The notes beneath the pieces were generated by a model. The model ran no database searches and was not told where the DNA came from. It was given only the letters and a program-made list of their open reading frames with translations. This document shows positions 29,436 through 38,606 of a stretch of 64,000 nucleotides of DNA, piece after piece (position 1 is the first letter of the stretch; each line of letters opens with the position of its first letter). The stretch is from Burkholderiales bacterium (GTDB lineage Bacteria > Pseudomonadota > Gammaproteobacteria > Burkholderiales > Ga0077523): positions 1 to 64,000 of the forward strand of contig JAIEQG010000041.1 in assembly GCA_019747905.1 (NCBI GenBank), read 5' to 3'. A program made the translations under genes and the position numbers.

Positions 29436-32400
29436 ATGAACTCCTCTCTTCTCGACGGCCTGAATCCGCAGCAGCTCGAGGCCGTCACGCTGCCGCGCAT
29501 GTCGGCGCTGATCCTCGCCGGCGCCGGCAGCGGCAAGACCCGGGTCCTCACCACCCGGATCGCGTGGCTCATCCAGACCGGTCAGGTGAGCCCCATGGCG
29601 CTGCTGGCGGTGACGTTCACCAACAAGGCAGCGCGCGAGATGCTGACGCGCATCTCGGCCATGTTGCCCATCAACACCCGCGGCATGTGGGTCGGCACGT
29701 TCCACGGGCTGTGCAATCGGCTGCTGCGTGCGCACCATCGCGAGGCCGCACTGCCGGCGGCATTCCAGATCCTGGACTCGGCCGACCAGCTTTCCATCGT
29801 CAAGCGCGTGATGCGCACGCTGAACATCGACGACGAGAAATATCCGCCGCGCCAGGCCCAATGGTTCATCAATGCGCAGAAGGAGGCGGGGCTGCGATCG
29901 TCCCAGGTGGATCCGCCGGACGACTTCGCACGTCGCCTGAACGATGTCTACGAGGCGTACGACCGGCAGTGCAACCAGGAAGGCGTAGTGGACTTCGCGG
30001 AACTGCTGCTGCGCAGCTACGAGCTGTTGAAGCGCAACGAAGTGCTGCGCGCCCACTACCAGTCACGCTTCCAGCACATCCTGGTGGACGAGTTCCAGGA
30101 CACCAACAAGCTGCAGTACAGCTGGTTGAAGTTGCTGGCGGGCCAGGAGGCGGCGGTGTTCGCGGTGGGTGACGATGACCAGTGCGTCGCGAAGGGTACC
30201 CCGATCACCATGGCCGACGGCAGCCGTCGCGTCATCGAACGCGTTCGCGTGGGCGACGAAGTCCGCTCCTGCTTCGGCAGCGGTGAGTTGCGTGCGGCGC
30301 GGGTCATGCGTGTCCACCAGAGATCACGCGTCATTGGAATGATCGAGATCGAGCTCGCCAGCGGGCGCAAGATCGTCAGCACACCACAGCACACGCATTT
30401 CGCCGGCTACCTGCTCGGCGAGACGCCGCAGACGTACTTCACGTACCTCATGTACAAGCGGGGTATCGGTTATCGCCTCGGCACCTCGCAGGTCTACACC
30501 CGCGGCCAAGCGAAGCCGATGGTCGGATTCAAGCAACGCCTCCTTCAGGAGCACGGGGATGCGCTCTGGATCGTGGGCACCCACGACTCCGAGGCCGAAG
30601 CGCGGTTCAACGAAATCCGTCTGTCCCTGCGATACGGTCTACCGACGCTTCCGTTCGTCCCTCGCAAAGGCAAGAGCATCAACGGACTCGTGAATGACGC
30701 GATGCTCATCGAACGGCTTTTTCGTAGCCTCGAGACCGACGTCGGCGCTAACAGACTCCTGTCCGACCTCGGGCTGGATTCCGCAGCGCCGCATCACGTA
30801 CCGCGATCGAGGGATTCGCATCGCCGCCATGTGACCGTCACCTTGTGCGGCGATAGCCGCGGTACACGTCCAATGCATCGGATCGCACTGTTCGGCAACG
30901 ACGACGAAAGCGAACGCAAGCTGCTCGCGGCTGGTTTCTCGGTCCGTCCCGTGAAAGTCGGTCGCCAGGGCTGGCGGGTGGAGACTGCTCGTGCCAGCTT
31001 CGGCGAGCTGATGGAAATCGCGCGCGCGCTGGCGAAGCTCCTGGCCATTCCGATGATCCTCAACGCGCGACTTGGGAGACGAGCGCTGCCCTTCGTCGCG
31101 GCGGGTCACGTCCGCCCGGGAATGGTGATGCTCCTGGAGACCACCGACCTCGAGCCCGTGGTGGCGGTGCGCACGCTGCGAACCGGCAACAGGGTGGTCT
31201 ACGATCTGGACATCGAGAACACGCACAACTACGTCGCCGCGGGTGTTGTCACCCACAACTCCATCTACGCCTTCCGCGGTGCCGACGTGGGCAACATGGC
31301 GTCGTTCGAGCGCGACTTTCGCATCGAGAAGGTCATCAAGCTCGAGCAGAACTACCGCTCCCACGGCAACATCCTCGATGCCGCGAACGCACTCATCGCC
31401 AACAATCGCGAGCGTCTGGGCAAGAACCTGTGGACGGCTGAAGGCAGCGGCGAGCCGCTGCGCGTGTTCGAGGCGGCCACGGACGGCGAGGAAGCCGCCT
31501 TCATCGTCGACGAGGTGAAGAGCTTGCAGCGCGAGGATGTACGGCTCTCGGACATCGCGCTGCTGTATCGCTCGAATGCTCAATCGCGCGTGCTCGAACA
31601 CGCGCTGTTCAACGCCGCCATTCCCTATCGGGTCTATGGCGGCCTGCGCTTCTTCGAACGGCAGGAGATCAAGCATGCGCTCGCTTACCTGCGGCTGGTG
31701 GCGAACCCTGAAGACGACGGGGCCTTGCTGCGGGTGATCAATTTCCCCGCGCGCGGCATCGGTGCGCGCAGCGTAGAGCAATTGCAGGAAGCCGGCCGGC
31801 AGCGCGGGACCAGCCTTTGGCAGGCAGGCTGCAGCGGAGCCCTCGGCGGCAAAGCCGGCAGCAGCATCGCGGCCTTCGTCCAGATGGTCGAGGGGCTGCG
31901 CCGGCAGGTCGCAGGCTTGCCGCTCGCAGAGATCGTCGAACACGTGATCGAGGGCAGCGGTCTCAAGCAGCACTATCAGACCGAGAAGGAAGGTGCGGAA
32001 CGGCTCGAGAACCTCGACGAACTGGTGAACGCGGCTGCGGCCTTCGTCGTGGAGGCAATCTACGACCCCGCCGCCGAGGAGGGCGGCACCGCCGATCCGA
32101 ACGATCCGCTGGCGACACTGAATGCCTTCCTCGCGCACGCGGCGCTGGAAGCCGGGGAACACCAGGCCGGCGCGGGCGCGGAAGCGCTGCAGCTCATGAC
32201 CGTGCACTCGGCCAAGGGGCTCGAGTTCCACACGGTCTTCGTCAGTGGACTCGAGGAAGGTTTGTTCCCGCACGAGAACAGCCTGAACGAGGACGACGGC
32301 CTGGAGGAGGAACGCCGCCTCATGTACGTGGCGATCACGCGGGCGCGGCGCCGGTTGTACCTTTCATACGCCCAGTCGCGCATGCTGCACGGACAGACTC

Positions 32401-32705
32401 GCTACAACGTTGCCTCGCGCTTTCTCGAGGAAGTGCCGCCGCAACTGTTGAAGCGCCTGAACGCCGCTCCGACTCGTGCCTGGGCACCGCCGCCATTCCG
32501 GTCGTCGGCGCCACCCGCTTTCACCTCGCTGTCGGATCGCGATTCCGGCTGGCGCATCGGGCAGAACGTGGTGCATCCGAAGTTCGGCGCCGGCGTGATC
32601 GTGAGCTCCGAAGGGCGAGGCTCGGATGCGCGGGTGCAGGTCAACTTCCGCAATGCCGGGCTCAAATGGCTTGCGCTGGAGTACGCGAAGCTCACGGCGG
32701 CTTGA
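29436..32705 (+). CDS. uvrD: UvrD/Rep-family DNA helicase precursor containing an intein
   Basis: The 1,089-residue precursor is an SF1A 3'-5' helicase split by a 359-residue intein. Exteins together make 730 residues, the usual UvrD length. Visible motifs are Walker A AGAGSGKT (28-35), TFTNKAA (Ia), VDEFQDTN (II), GDDDQ|SIYAFRGA (III, interrupted by the intein after Gln249), the motif IV region (EQNYRSH), AKGLEFHTVF (V) and YVAITRAR (VI). The C-terminal GQNVVHPKFGAGVI is the typical UvrD tail domain. It acts in mismatch and nucleotide excision repair. Because the intein interrupts an ATPase motif, the helicase should be inactive until splicing. Confidence 0.95.
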   Translation: MNSSLLDGLNPQQLEAVTLPRMSALILAGAGSGKTRVLTTRIAWLIQTGQVSPMALLAVTFTNKAAREMLTRISAMLPINTRGMWVGTFHGLCNRLLRAHHREAALPAAFQILDSADQLSIVKRVMRTLNIDDEKYPPRQAQWFINAQKEAGLRSSQVDPPDDFARRLNDVYEAYDRQCNQEGVVDFAELLLRSYELLKRNEVLRAHYQSRFQHILVDEFQDTNKLQYSWLKLLAGQEAAVFAVGDDDQCVAKGTPITMADGSRRVIERVRVGDEVRSCFGSGELRAARVMRVHQRSRVIGMIEIELASGRKIVSTPQHTHFAGYLLGETPQTYFTYLMYKRGIGYRLGTSQVYTRGQAKPMVGFKQRLLQEHGDALWIVGTHDSEAEARFNEIRLSLRYGLPTLPFVPRKGKSINGLVNDAMLIERLFRSLETDVGANRLLSDLGLDSAAPHHVPRSRDSHRRHVTVTLCGDSRGTRPMHRIALFGNDDESERKLLAAGFSVRPVKVGRQGWRVETARASFGELMEIARALAKLLAIPMILNARLGRRALPFVAAGHVRPGMVMLLETTDLEPVVAVRTLRTGNRVVYDLDIENTHNYVAAGVVTHNSIYAFRGADVGNMASFERDFRIEKVIKLEQNYRSHGNILDAANALIANNRERLGKNLWTAEGSGEPLRVFEAATDGEEAAFIVDEVKSLQREDVRLSDIALLYRSNAQSRVLEHALFNAAIPYRVYGGLRFFERQEIKHALAYLRLVANPEDDGALLRVINFPARGIGARSVEQLQEAGRQRGTSLWQAGCSGALGGKAGSSIAAFVQMVEGLRRQVAGLPLAEIVEHVIEGSGLKQHYQTEKEGAERLENLDELVNAAAAFVVEAIYDPAAEEGGTADPNDPLATLNAFLAHAALEAGEHQAGAGAEALQLMTVHSAKGLEFHTVFVSGLEEGLFPHENSLNEDDGLEEERRLMYVAITRARRRLYLSYAQSRMLHGQTRYNVASRFLEEVPPQLLKRLNAAPTRAWAPPPFRSSAPPAFTSLSDRDSGWRIGQNVVHPKFGAGVIVSSEGRGSDARVQVNFRNAGLKWLALEYAKLTAA
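30183..31259 (+). mobile_element. Intein within the UvrD-family helicase (residues 250-608)
   Basis: The element starts at Cys250 (CVAKGTPITMADGS, intein block A) and ends with HNYVAAGVVTHN (blocks F/G) at Asn608; the +1 extein residue is Ser609. Block B is visible as VSTPQHTHF. Cys1, the TxxH-like block B and the terminal His-Asn are all present, so it should splice. The 359 residues exceed a mini-intein, so an extra domain is present between blocks B and F (about residues 320-570 of the precursor). It has no clear LAGLIDADG pair. The same kind of insertion in UvrD-like helicases is known in other phyla, so transfer is likely. Confidence 0.93.
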
Positions 32706-32707
32706 TC

Positions 32708-32890
32708 CGTTCTGCCCCCATCCCGGCCTTCCCCCACCTTTGGTGGGGGAAGGGGTATACGTCCCCTCCCCCGGCTTTGCCGGGGGAGGGCGGAGGGAGG
32801 GGGAGCGAAGCGCCGGCTTTGCCGGGGGAGGGCGGAGGGAGGGGGAGCGAAGCGCCGGCTTTGCCGGGGGAGGGTCAGGGTGGGGGCCGG
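32708..32890 (+). repeat. G/C-rich hairpin repeat array with 42-bp tandem unit
   Basis: Directly after the helicase stop lie two palindromes, TTCCCCCACC/GGTGGGGGAA and CCCCCGG-CTTTG-CCGGGGG. The second is repeated with a 42-bp period (CCGGCTTTGCC at 32771, 32813 and 32855). An inverted, near-identical copy with fewer units lies at 38440-38572. No coding sense is seen. Confidence 0.85.
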
Positions 32891-32906
32891 CATCAGCCCG
32901 CCGTGA

Positions 32907-33671
32907 CTACCCCGCGCGAAAAATATCCCGATAGCTCACGTAAACGCTCGGCACCAGCACCGGCATCATCAGCCAGACGCAGATCCCGAGCGCGGCGCGG
33001 GCCCCGAACAGGGCACTGGCGACGCTGAATAGCACGACACCGATCGTGAGCCACACCACGCTGTAGAGCAGGAACGGCAACATGTTGCGCACCATGGCAC
33101 GCAATGAGCCGGCGAGTGCGTGCAGTGGGCGGACACCATCGAGCATCACTGCGAACGGGGCGAACCAGACCGCCATCGCCACGGGCAAGCCCACCACCAC
33201 ACCGAGCAGCAACGCCTGCGCGATGCGCGCCGATGCTTCCGCCACGGCCGCCGGATCCACCGATGTCGGATCGCTCATCAGCTTGCCGAGCATGTCGCCG
33301 CCGGCCGCGAAGACGATCATCAGCACCAGCAGATTGGCGATGACGTTGAAGCCGCCGATCGCACCGAGCTCGGCGGTGCGGCGCCGGAATCCTTCGAAGA
33401 ACATCGTGACCGGTACCGGTTCGCCGCGGGCGATGGTGTCGCAGGCGGCTACCCAGCCACCGAGGAACACCGGGAGCAGCACCGCCACGGCAGCCGCTAG
33501 AAGCCCATGGATGCCGCTCAGGAAAATGATGGCCCAGAGCGCCGCGGTGAACACGATGGCCGTCAGCGGTTTGCGCAGGAACAGCTTCCAACCCTCCACG
33601 ACCCAGTACCAGCCGCGAATGAACGGGACGCTGCGAACCTCAGGGAGCTGGACGCGAGGCGTTTGTTCCAT
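32907..33671 (-). CDS. BPSS1780 family membrane protein
   Basis: The 254-residue polytopic protein begins MEQTPRVQLPEVRSVPFIRGW and has about six transmembrane segments (for example PLTAIVFTAALWAIIFLSG near 35-53). It matches the BPSS1780 family, found next to uvrD/thrB in many betaproteobacteria and of unknown function. The ATG at 33671 directly follows a dispersed hairpin repeat, and no Shine-Dalgarno lies between. Stop is 201 bases from the convergent helicase stop. Confidence 0.82.
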   Translation of the reverse strand: MEQTPRVQLPEVRSVPFIRGWYWVVEGWKLFLRKPLTAIVFTAALWAIIFLSGIHGLLAAAVAVLLPVFLGGWVAACDTIARGEPVPVTMFFEGFRRRTAELGAIGGFNVIANLLVLMIVFAAGGDMLGKLMSDPTSVDPAAVAEASARIAQALLLGVVVGLPVAMAVWFAPFAVMLDGVRPLHALAGSLRAMVRNMLPFLLYSVVWLTIGVVLFSVASALFGARAALGICVWLMMPVLVPSVYVSYRDIFRAG

Positions 33672-33673
33672 GT

Positions 33674-33914
33674 CAGCCCTCGCCGGGCCGCCCCAAGAGG
33701 GCTGGCCCCCTCGGGGGGAGAGGCCGTAGGCCTATCGGGGGGAACGTCACCTTCCAGCCCTCGCCGGGCCGCCCCAAGAGGGCTGGCCCCCTCGGGGGGA
33801 GAGGCCGCAGGCCTATCGGGGGGGACGTCACATTCCAGCCCTCGCCGGGCCGCCCCAATAGGGCTGGCCCCCTCGGGGGGCAGGGCCGCAGGCCCATCGG
33901 GGGGAATGTCATCT
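33674..33914 (-). repeat. 81-bp tandem repeat, three units (dispersed hairpin repeat, copy C)
   Basis: Three head-to-tail copies start at 33674, 33755 and 33836 (period 81). Each contains, read on the minus strand, a CCCCCGAGGGGG-type palindrome and then CAGCCCTC-TTGGGGCGGCCCGGC-GAGGGCTG, a hairpin with a conserved loop (the third unit differs by one base, ATTGGGGC). The three fill the space between thrB and the BPSS1780-family gene, and the first unit abuts that gene's ATG. Confidence 0.9.
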
Positions 33915-34873
33915 CAGGCCACCAACCGCAGGTGCGGCGCGGTTCGTCCTGCACTGTCCACATGGTGGCGCAGGATGCGTTCGAATCGACCCGGATCGTG
34001 CGCATGGGTGAGATCGCCCGGGCGCGGCAGATGAAAATCGTACAGGCGCGAAACCCAGAAGCGCAGGGCGCCGGCGCGCAACATCACCGGCCACGCCTGC
34101 TTCTCCGCTTCGGTGAAATCGCGCGTGCCCCGGTAGGCGTCGAGCAGGGCTCGCGTGCGTACCGGATCGAGTTCGCAGTCTTCCGTCGTGCACCAGTCGT
34201 TCACGGTGATCGCCACGTCATAGAGCAGGACATCGATGCAGGCGAAGTAGAAGTCGATCACGCCACCGATCGCTTCGCCGTGGAACAGCACGTTGTCGCG
34301 GAAGAGGTCGGCGTGAACTACGCCGCGCGGCAGATCGTCGAGCCGATGGCTCGCCTGGAAGGCCACTTCGCCGGTCAGCATGGCCTTGTTCGCGTCGGAC
34401 AGGAACGGCAGCAACTCGGGCGCGGTGGCGGACCACCACTTCGGACCGCGCAGGTTGTCTAGATGCCCTCGGTAGGAGCGCCCCGCGAGATGCAGGTCTG
34501 CCAGCACTTCGCCGACGCGCGCACATTGTTCGGGGCCGGGGTTCATCACCGGCGCACCGTCGAGACAGGTGACGAGTGCAGCCGGCTTGCCGTTCAGGTG
34601 TCCGAGAAACGAGTTGTCGAGATTGGCGATCGGCTTCGGGCACGGCAATCCGTGGTTGGACAGATGCGCCATCAGCTCGAGATAGAACGGCAGCTCGGCC
34701 GGCTTCAGTTTCTCGAACAGGGTCAGCACGTAGCGGCCGTTGGTGGTCGTCACGAAATAGTTGGTGTTCTCGATGCCCGCGAGAATGCCTTTCAACTCGC
34801 TCAAATGACCGACGGAGTAGCCCTTGAGCCATTCGGACAGCTGCTCGGCCGTGACGCGAGTGAATACCGACAT
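33914..34873 (-). CDS. thrB: Homoserine kinase (APH-fold type)
   Basis: The product phosphorylates homoserine for threonine synthesis. The 319-residue protein is the aminoglycoside phosphotransferase-like ThrB of betaproteobacteria, not the GHMP type. It starts MSVFTRVTAEQLSEWL and has the nucleotide region GIENTNYFV and the catalytic loop GVVHADLFRDNVLF, followed by VIDFYFA. The ATG at 34873 is chosen from this family start; it has no Shine-Dalgarno but abuts dispersed repeat D. Confidence 0.9.
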   Translation of the reverse strand: MSVFTRVTAEQLSEWLKGYSVGHLSELKGILAGIENTNYFVTTTNGRYVLTLFEKLKPAELPFYLELMAHLSNHGLPCPKPIANLDNSFLGHLNGKPAALVTCLDGAPVMNPGPEQCARVGEVLADLHLAGRSYRGHLDNLRGPKWWSATAPELLPFLSDANKAMLTGEVAFQASHRLDDLPRGVVHADLFRDNVLFHGEAIGGVIDFYFACIDVLLYDVAITVNDWCTTEDCELDPVRTRALLDAYRGTRDFTEAEKQAWPVMLRAGALRFWVSRLYDFHLPRPGDLTHAHDPGRFERILRHHVDSAGRTAPHLRLVA

Positions 34874-34954
34874 GTCAGTGTCGCCGGGCCGCCCCAAGAC
34901 ACTGACGCGCCCCCCCGGGGGGCAGCGACCGCAGGAAGCGTGGGGGCTGTCTCA
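34874..34954 (-). repeat. Dispersed hairpin repeat, copy D
   Basis: On the minus strand it runs GACAGCCCCCACGCTTCCTG, then a CCCCCCGGGGGG palindrome, then GTCAGTGTC-TTGGGGCGGCCCGGC-GACACTGAC, a 9-bp hairpin. The last base is followed at once by the thrB ATG. It is about 80% like copy B, but its hairpin arms differ and still pair. Confidence 0.8.
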
Positions 34955-34955
34955 T

Positions 34956-35684
34956 CTAAAGATTGAGCAGAGCCTCGCGCTCCGCGGCGGAGGGCTCGAA
35001 CCCGCGCTTCTCGTAGTGGCTGAAGATCGCCCGGACCACGGCGCTCGGCTCGTCGATCACCTGGATGAGATCCATGTCCTCCGGATCGATCATCTTCTCG
35101 GCGACCAGGGTCGAGCGAAACCAGTCGAGCATGCCCTTCCAGAACGAAGCCTGCACCAGGATGATCGGAATGCGGCGCGTCTTGCGGGTCTGCACCAGGG
35201 TCAGCGCTTCCATCAGCTCGTCCAGGGTGCCGAAGCCCCCGGGCATCACCACGTAGGCCGAGGCGAACTTCACGAACATGACCTTGCGTGCGAAGAAATG
35301 GCGGAAGGTCTGGCTGATGTCCTGGTAGCGGTTGGAGAGCTGCTCGTGCGGCAACTGGATGTTGAGGCCGACCGAAGGCGAGCGCCCGTAGAACGCGCCC
35401 TTGTTCGCCGCTTCCATGATGCCGGGACCGCCGCCGGAGATCACGGTGAAACCGGCATCGGACAGTTCGCGCGCGATGCGCTCGGTGAGCTCGTAGTAAG
35501 GGTGGTCCGGAGGCGTACGCGCGCTTCCAAAGATGGAGACCGCAGGCCGCACGGCGTTGAGGCGCTCGGTCGCCTCGACGAACTCTGCCATAATCGCGAG
35601 CACCCGCCACGACTCGCGTGCCGACCAGGATTTGTCCAGGAGCTCGGGTGCAAGCGGAACAGGAATCTTGTTCCCGATCGTCAT
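34956..35684 (-). CDS. LOG family protein (TIGR00730 Rossmann fold)
   Basis: The 242-residue product has the lysine-decarboxylase-like motifs GGGPGIMEAANKGA and PGGFGTLDELMEAL. Members hydrolyse nucleoside 5'-monophosphates to the free base (cytokinin-activating phosphoribohydrolases in plants, PpnN-like enzymes in bacteria). The substrate here is unknown. It is divergent from polA, with 32 bases between starts, and ends just before dispersed repeat D. Confidence 0.88.
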   Translation of the reverse strand: MTIGNKIPVPLAPELLDKSWSARESWRVLAIMAEFVEATERLNAVRPAVSIFGSARTPPDHPYYELTERIARELSDAGFTVISGGGPGIMEAANKGAFYGRSPSVGLNIQLPHEQLSNRYQDISQTFRHFFARKVMFVKFASAYVVMPGGFGTLDELMEALTLVQTRKTRRIPIILVQASFWKGMLDWFRSTLVAEKMIDPEDMDLIQVIDEPSAVVRAIFSHYEKRGFEPSAAEREALLNL

Positions 35685-35716
35685 GGATTACCTCGAGCGG
35701 TGATTCGGAAGAACAC

Positions 35717-38422
35717 GTGAAGACGCTTTTGCTGGTGGACGGCTCGTCCTATCTGTACCGCGCGTTCCACGCGATGCCGGACCTGAGGAACCGGGCCGGA
35801 GAGCCGACCGGCGCGGTGTACGGCGTGGCCAACATGCTGCGCCGTCTCCGTCGTGAGGTGCCGGCGGATTATATCGCCTGCGTTTTCGACGCGAAAGGAA
35901 AGACCTTCCGCGACGACTGGTATCCCGAGTACAAGGCGAACCGGCCGTCCATGCCCGAGGACCTCGCGCGCCAGATCGAGCCGATCCACGAATTGGTCCG
36001 TGCGCTCGGCTGGCCGCTCCTCATGGTGGACCGCGTGGAGGCGGACGACGTGATCGGTACCCTGGCGGCGCAAGCCGAACAAGCCGGGATCAGTTCCGTG
36101 ATCTCGACCGGGGACAAGGACCTCGCACAACTGGTGAGCCCGCACGTGACCCTGGTCAACACCATGTCGAACGAGAAGCTCGACGTGCCCGCGGTCGAAG
36201 CGAAGTTCGGCGTGCCGCCGGAACGGATCGTGGACTACTTCACGCTGGTGGGCGACAGCGTGGACAACGTCCCGGGCGTGGAGAAAGTGGGGCCCAAGAC
36301 CGCGGTCAAGTGGCTGCAGCAGTTCGGAACCCTCGACGAGATCGTCAGGCGCGCCGACGAGATCGGCGGAGCGGTCGGGGACAACCTGCGCAAGGCGCTC
36401 GACTGGCTGCCGCAGGGCCGCCGCCTGCTGACGGTGAAGCGCGACGTCGAGTTGCCCGTGGGTCCGGAACAGCTCGCGGCGCAACCGGAGGATCGCGAGC
36501 AGCTCGCGAAACTGTACGAGCGTTTCGACTTCAAGACCTGGTTGCGTGAGTTGAAGGATGCGAATGCCGCCGACCCGCAGCCCACGACGGCACCAGCGCT
36601 CGATGCACCACCGCCCGAACGGCATTACGAGACGATTCTCGACGCCGATGCGCTCGATCGTTGGTTGTCGAAGCTCAACGATGCGCCTATCACCGCGTTC
36701 GACACGGAGACCACGAGCCTTGACCCGATGGCCGCGCGCATTGTCGGCCTCTCGTTTGCGATCACGCCGCACGAAGCCGCCTACCTGCCGCTGGCCCATC
36801 GATATCCGGGAGCACCCGACCAGCTGGATTTCCAGGCGACCCTGGACAAGCTGAAGCCTTGGATCGAGGACGACGGCAAGCCAAAGCTCGGGCAGAACGC
36901 GAAATACGACGCCCACGTGCTCCTTAACCACGAGATTCGCTTCGGCGGCGTGGTGCACGATACGCTGCTCGAGTCGTACGTCCTGGAGAGCCACAAGCCG
37001 CACGACATGGACTCCATGGCCATGCGCCATCTCGGCGTCAGGACCATCACGTTCGAGGAAGTGGCCGGGAAGGGTGCCAGCCAGATCGGATTCGACCAGG
37101 TGAGCGTGGAACGCGCCACCGAGTACTCGGCCGAGGACGCCGACATCACGCTGCAGCTGCATCAGGCGATGCTGCCGCAACTCGAGCGCGAACCTGCGTT
37201 GGAGCGCGTGTACCGCGACATCGAGATGCCGGCGATGCAGGTGCTGCTGAAGATGGAACGCCAGGGCGTGCTCATCGATGCCCGGTTGCTGGAATCCCAG
37301 AGCACCGCGCTGGGTCAGCGCATGCTGGAACTGGAGCGTGAAGCGCACGAGCTCGCCGGGCAACCGTTCAATCTCGGGTCGACCAAGCAGCTCCAGGAAA
37401 TTCTGTTCGACAAGCACAAGCTGCCGGTGATCAAGAAGACTCCGAGCGGCGCACCGTCCACCGATGAAGACGTGCTGGAGCAGCTGGCTCTCGATCATCC
37501 GCTGCCAAAACGCATCCTCGACTGGCGCAGCGTATCGAAGCTCAAGTCCACCTACACCGACAAGCTGCCGCGCATGGTGAACCCGCGAACCGGCCGGGTA
37601 CATACCAACTATGGGCAGGCCACGGCGGTCACCGGACGGCTGTCCAGTACCGATCCGAATCTGCAGAACATCCCGGTGCGCACCGCGGAAGGGCGTCGCA
37701 TCCGCGAAGCCTTCATCGCGCCGCCGGGTTCGCACATCGTCTCGGCCGACTACTCGCAGATCGAATTGCGCATCATGGCGCACCTGTCCGGCGACGCGTC
37801 GTTGCTGAAGGCGTTCGCCCAGGGCGAGGACGTGCACCGCGCGACCGCCGCCGAAGTGTTCGGCGTGCAGGCGAGCGAGGTGAGCTCCGAGCAACGCCGC
37901 TACGCCAAGGTGATCAACTTCGGGTTGATCTACGGGATGTCCGCGTTCGGCCTCGCCTCGCAGCTCGGCATCGAGCGCTCGGCCGCGCAGCAGTACATGG
38001 ACCGTTATTTCGCACGCTATCCGGGCGTCGCGGACTACATGCAGCGCACGCGCAACGCGGCGCGCGATTCCGGCTACGTCGAGACGGTGTTCGGGCGGCG
38101 GCTGTATCTGCCCGAGATACGAGCGCAGAACCAGGGTCGGCGGCAAGGTGCGGAGCGCGCGGCGATCAATGCACCTATGCAGGGGACGGCGGCGGATCTC
38201 ATCAAACTCGCGATGATTGCCGTGCAGCGGTGGATCGAGGCGGAGCGTCTCGCGTCACGCCTGATCATGCAGGTGCACGATGAACTGGTGCTCGAAGTGC
38301 CCGACGCCGAGCTCGCGCGGGTCAAGGCGGAGTTGCCGGGGTACATGACGGGGGTCGCGGAACTCGCGGTGCCGTTGGTGGTGGATGTGGGGTCGGGGCC
38401 GAATTGGGAACGGGCGCATTGA
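35717..38422 (+). CDS. polA: DNA polymerase I
   Basis: PolA fills gaps and removes RNA primers. The 901-residue protein starts at a GTG (35717; VKTLLLVDGSSYLYRAF is the conserved beginning). It has three domains: 5' nuclease (about 1-290), 3'-5' exonuclease (about 325-510) and polymerase. The exonuclease keeps its metal ligands (AFDTETTSLD), so proofreading should work. Polymerase motifs A (SADYSQIELRI), B (YAKVINFGLIYGMSAFG) and C (MQVHDELVLEV) are intact. No ribosome site is seen upstream of the GTG other than GGAAGA. Confidence 0.95.
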   Translation: MKTLLLVDGSSYLYRAFHAMPDLRNRAGEPTGAVYGVANMLRRLRREVPADYIACVFDAKGKTFRDDWYPEYKANRPSMPEDLARQIEPIHELVRALGWPLLMVDRVEADDVIGTLAAQAEQAGISSVISTGDKDLAQLVSPHVTLVNTMSNEKLDVPAVEAKFGVPPERIVDYFTLVGDSVDNVPGVEKVGPKTAVKWLQQFGTLDEIVRRADEIGGAVGDNLRKALDWLPQGRRLLTVKRDVELPVGPEQLAAQPEDREQLAKLYERFDFKTWLRELKDANAADPQPTTAPALDAPPPERHYETILDADALDRWLSKLNDAPITAFDTETTSLDPMAARIVGLSFAITPHEAAYLPLAHRYPGAPDQLDFQATLDKLKPWIEDDGKPKLGQNAKYDAHVLLNHEIRFGGVVHDTLLESYVLESHKPHDMDSMAMRHLGVRTITFEEVAGKGASQIGFDQVSVERATEYSAEDADITLQLHQAMLPQLEREPALERVYRDIEMPAMQVLLKMERQGVLIDARLLESQSTALGQRMLELEREAHELAGQPFNLGSTKQLQEILFDKHKLPVIKKTPSGAPSTDEDVLEQLALDHPLPKRILDWRSVSKLKSTYTDKLPRMVNPRTGRVHTNYGQATAVTGRLSSTDPNLQNIPVRTAEGRRIREAFIAPPGSHIVSADYSQIELRIMAHLSGDASLLKAFAQGEDVHRATAAEVFGVQASEVSSEQRRYAKVINFGLIYGMSAFGLASQLGIERSAAQQYMDRYFARYPGVADYMQRTRNAARDSGYVETVFGRRLYLPEIRAQNQGRRQGAERAAINAPMQGTAADLIKLAMIAVQRWIEAERLASRLIMQVHDELVLEVPDAELARVKAELPGYMTGVAELAVPLVVDVGSGPNWERAH

Positions 38423-38439
38423 GGAACGGGCGGTCCCCC

Positions 38440-38572
38440 CTTTCTGACCCTGCCCCGGCAAAGCCGGCGCTTCGCTCCCCCTCCCTCCGCCCTCCCCCGG
38501 CAAAGCCGGGGGAGGGGACGTACACCCCTTCCCCCACCTGCGGTGGGGGAAGGTTGGGATGGGGGCCAACCG
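38440..38572 (-). repeat. G/C-rich hairpin repeat, inverted copy of 32708-32890
   Basis: Between polA and the shikimate dehydrogenase gene lies the reverse complement of the array downstream of the helicase, with the same two palindromes and connecting text (GGAGCGAAGCGCCGGCTTTG on the minus strand) but only one full 42-bp step. Confidence 0.85.
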
Positions 38573-38606
38573 GACGCAGCGACTTTCGCAGTCTTCCTGC
38601 GAAGCG

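Noticed and set aside
33674-33914. CRISPR array
   Set aside because: The 81-bp units are adjacent without unique spacers, and no cas gene is present; the same holds for the 42-bp units at 32771-32890.
35681-38146. An 821-codon open frame opposite polA
   Set aside because: polA shows all three domains and motifs A-C; the antisense frame is a composition artefact.
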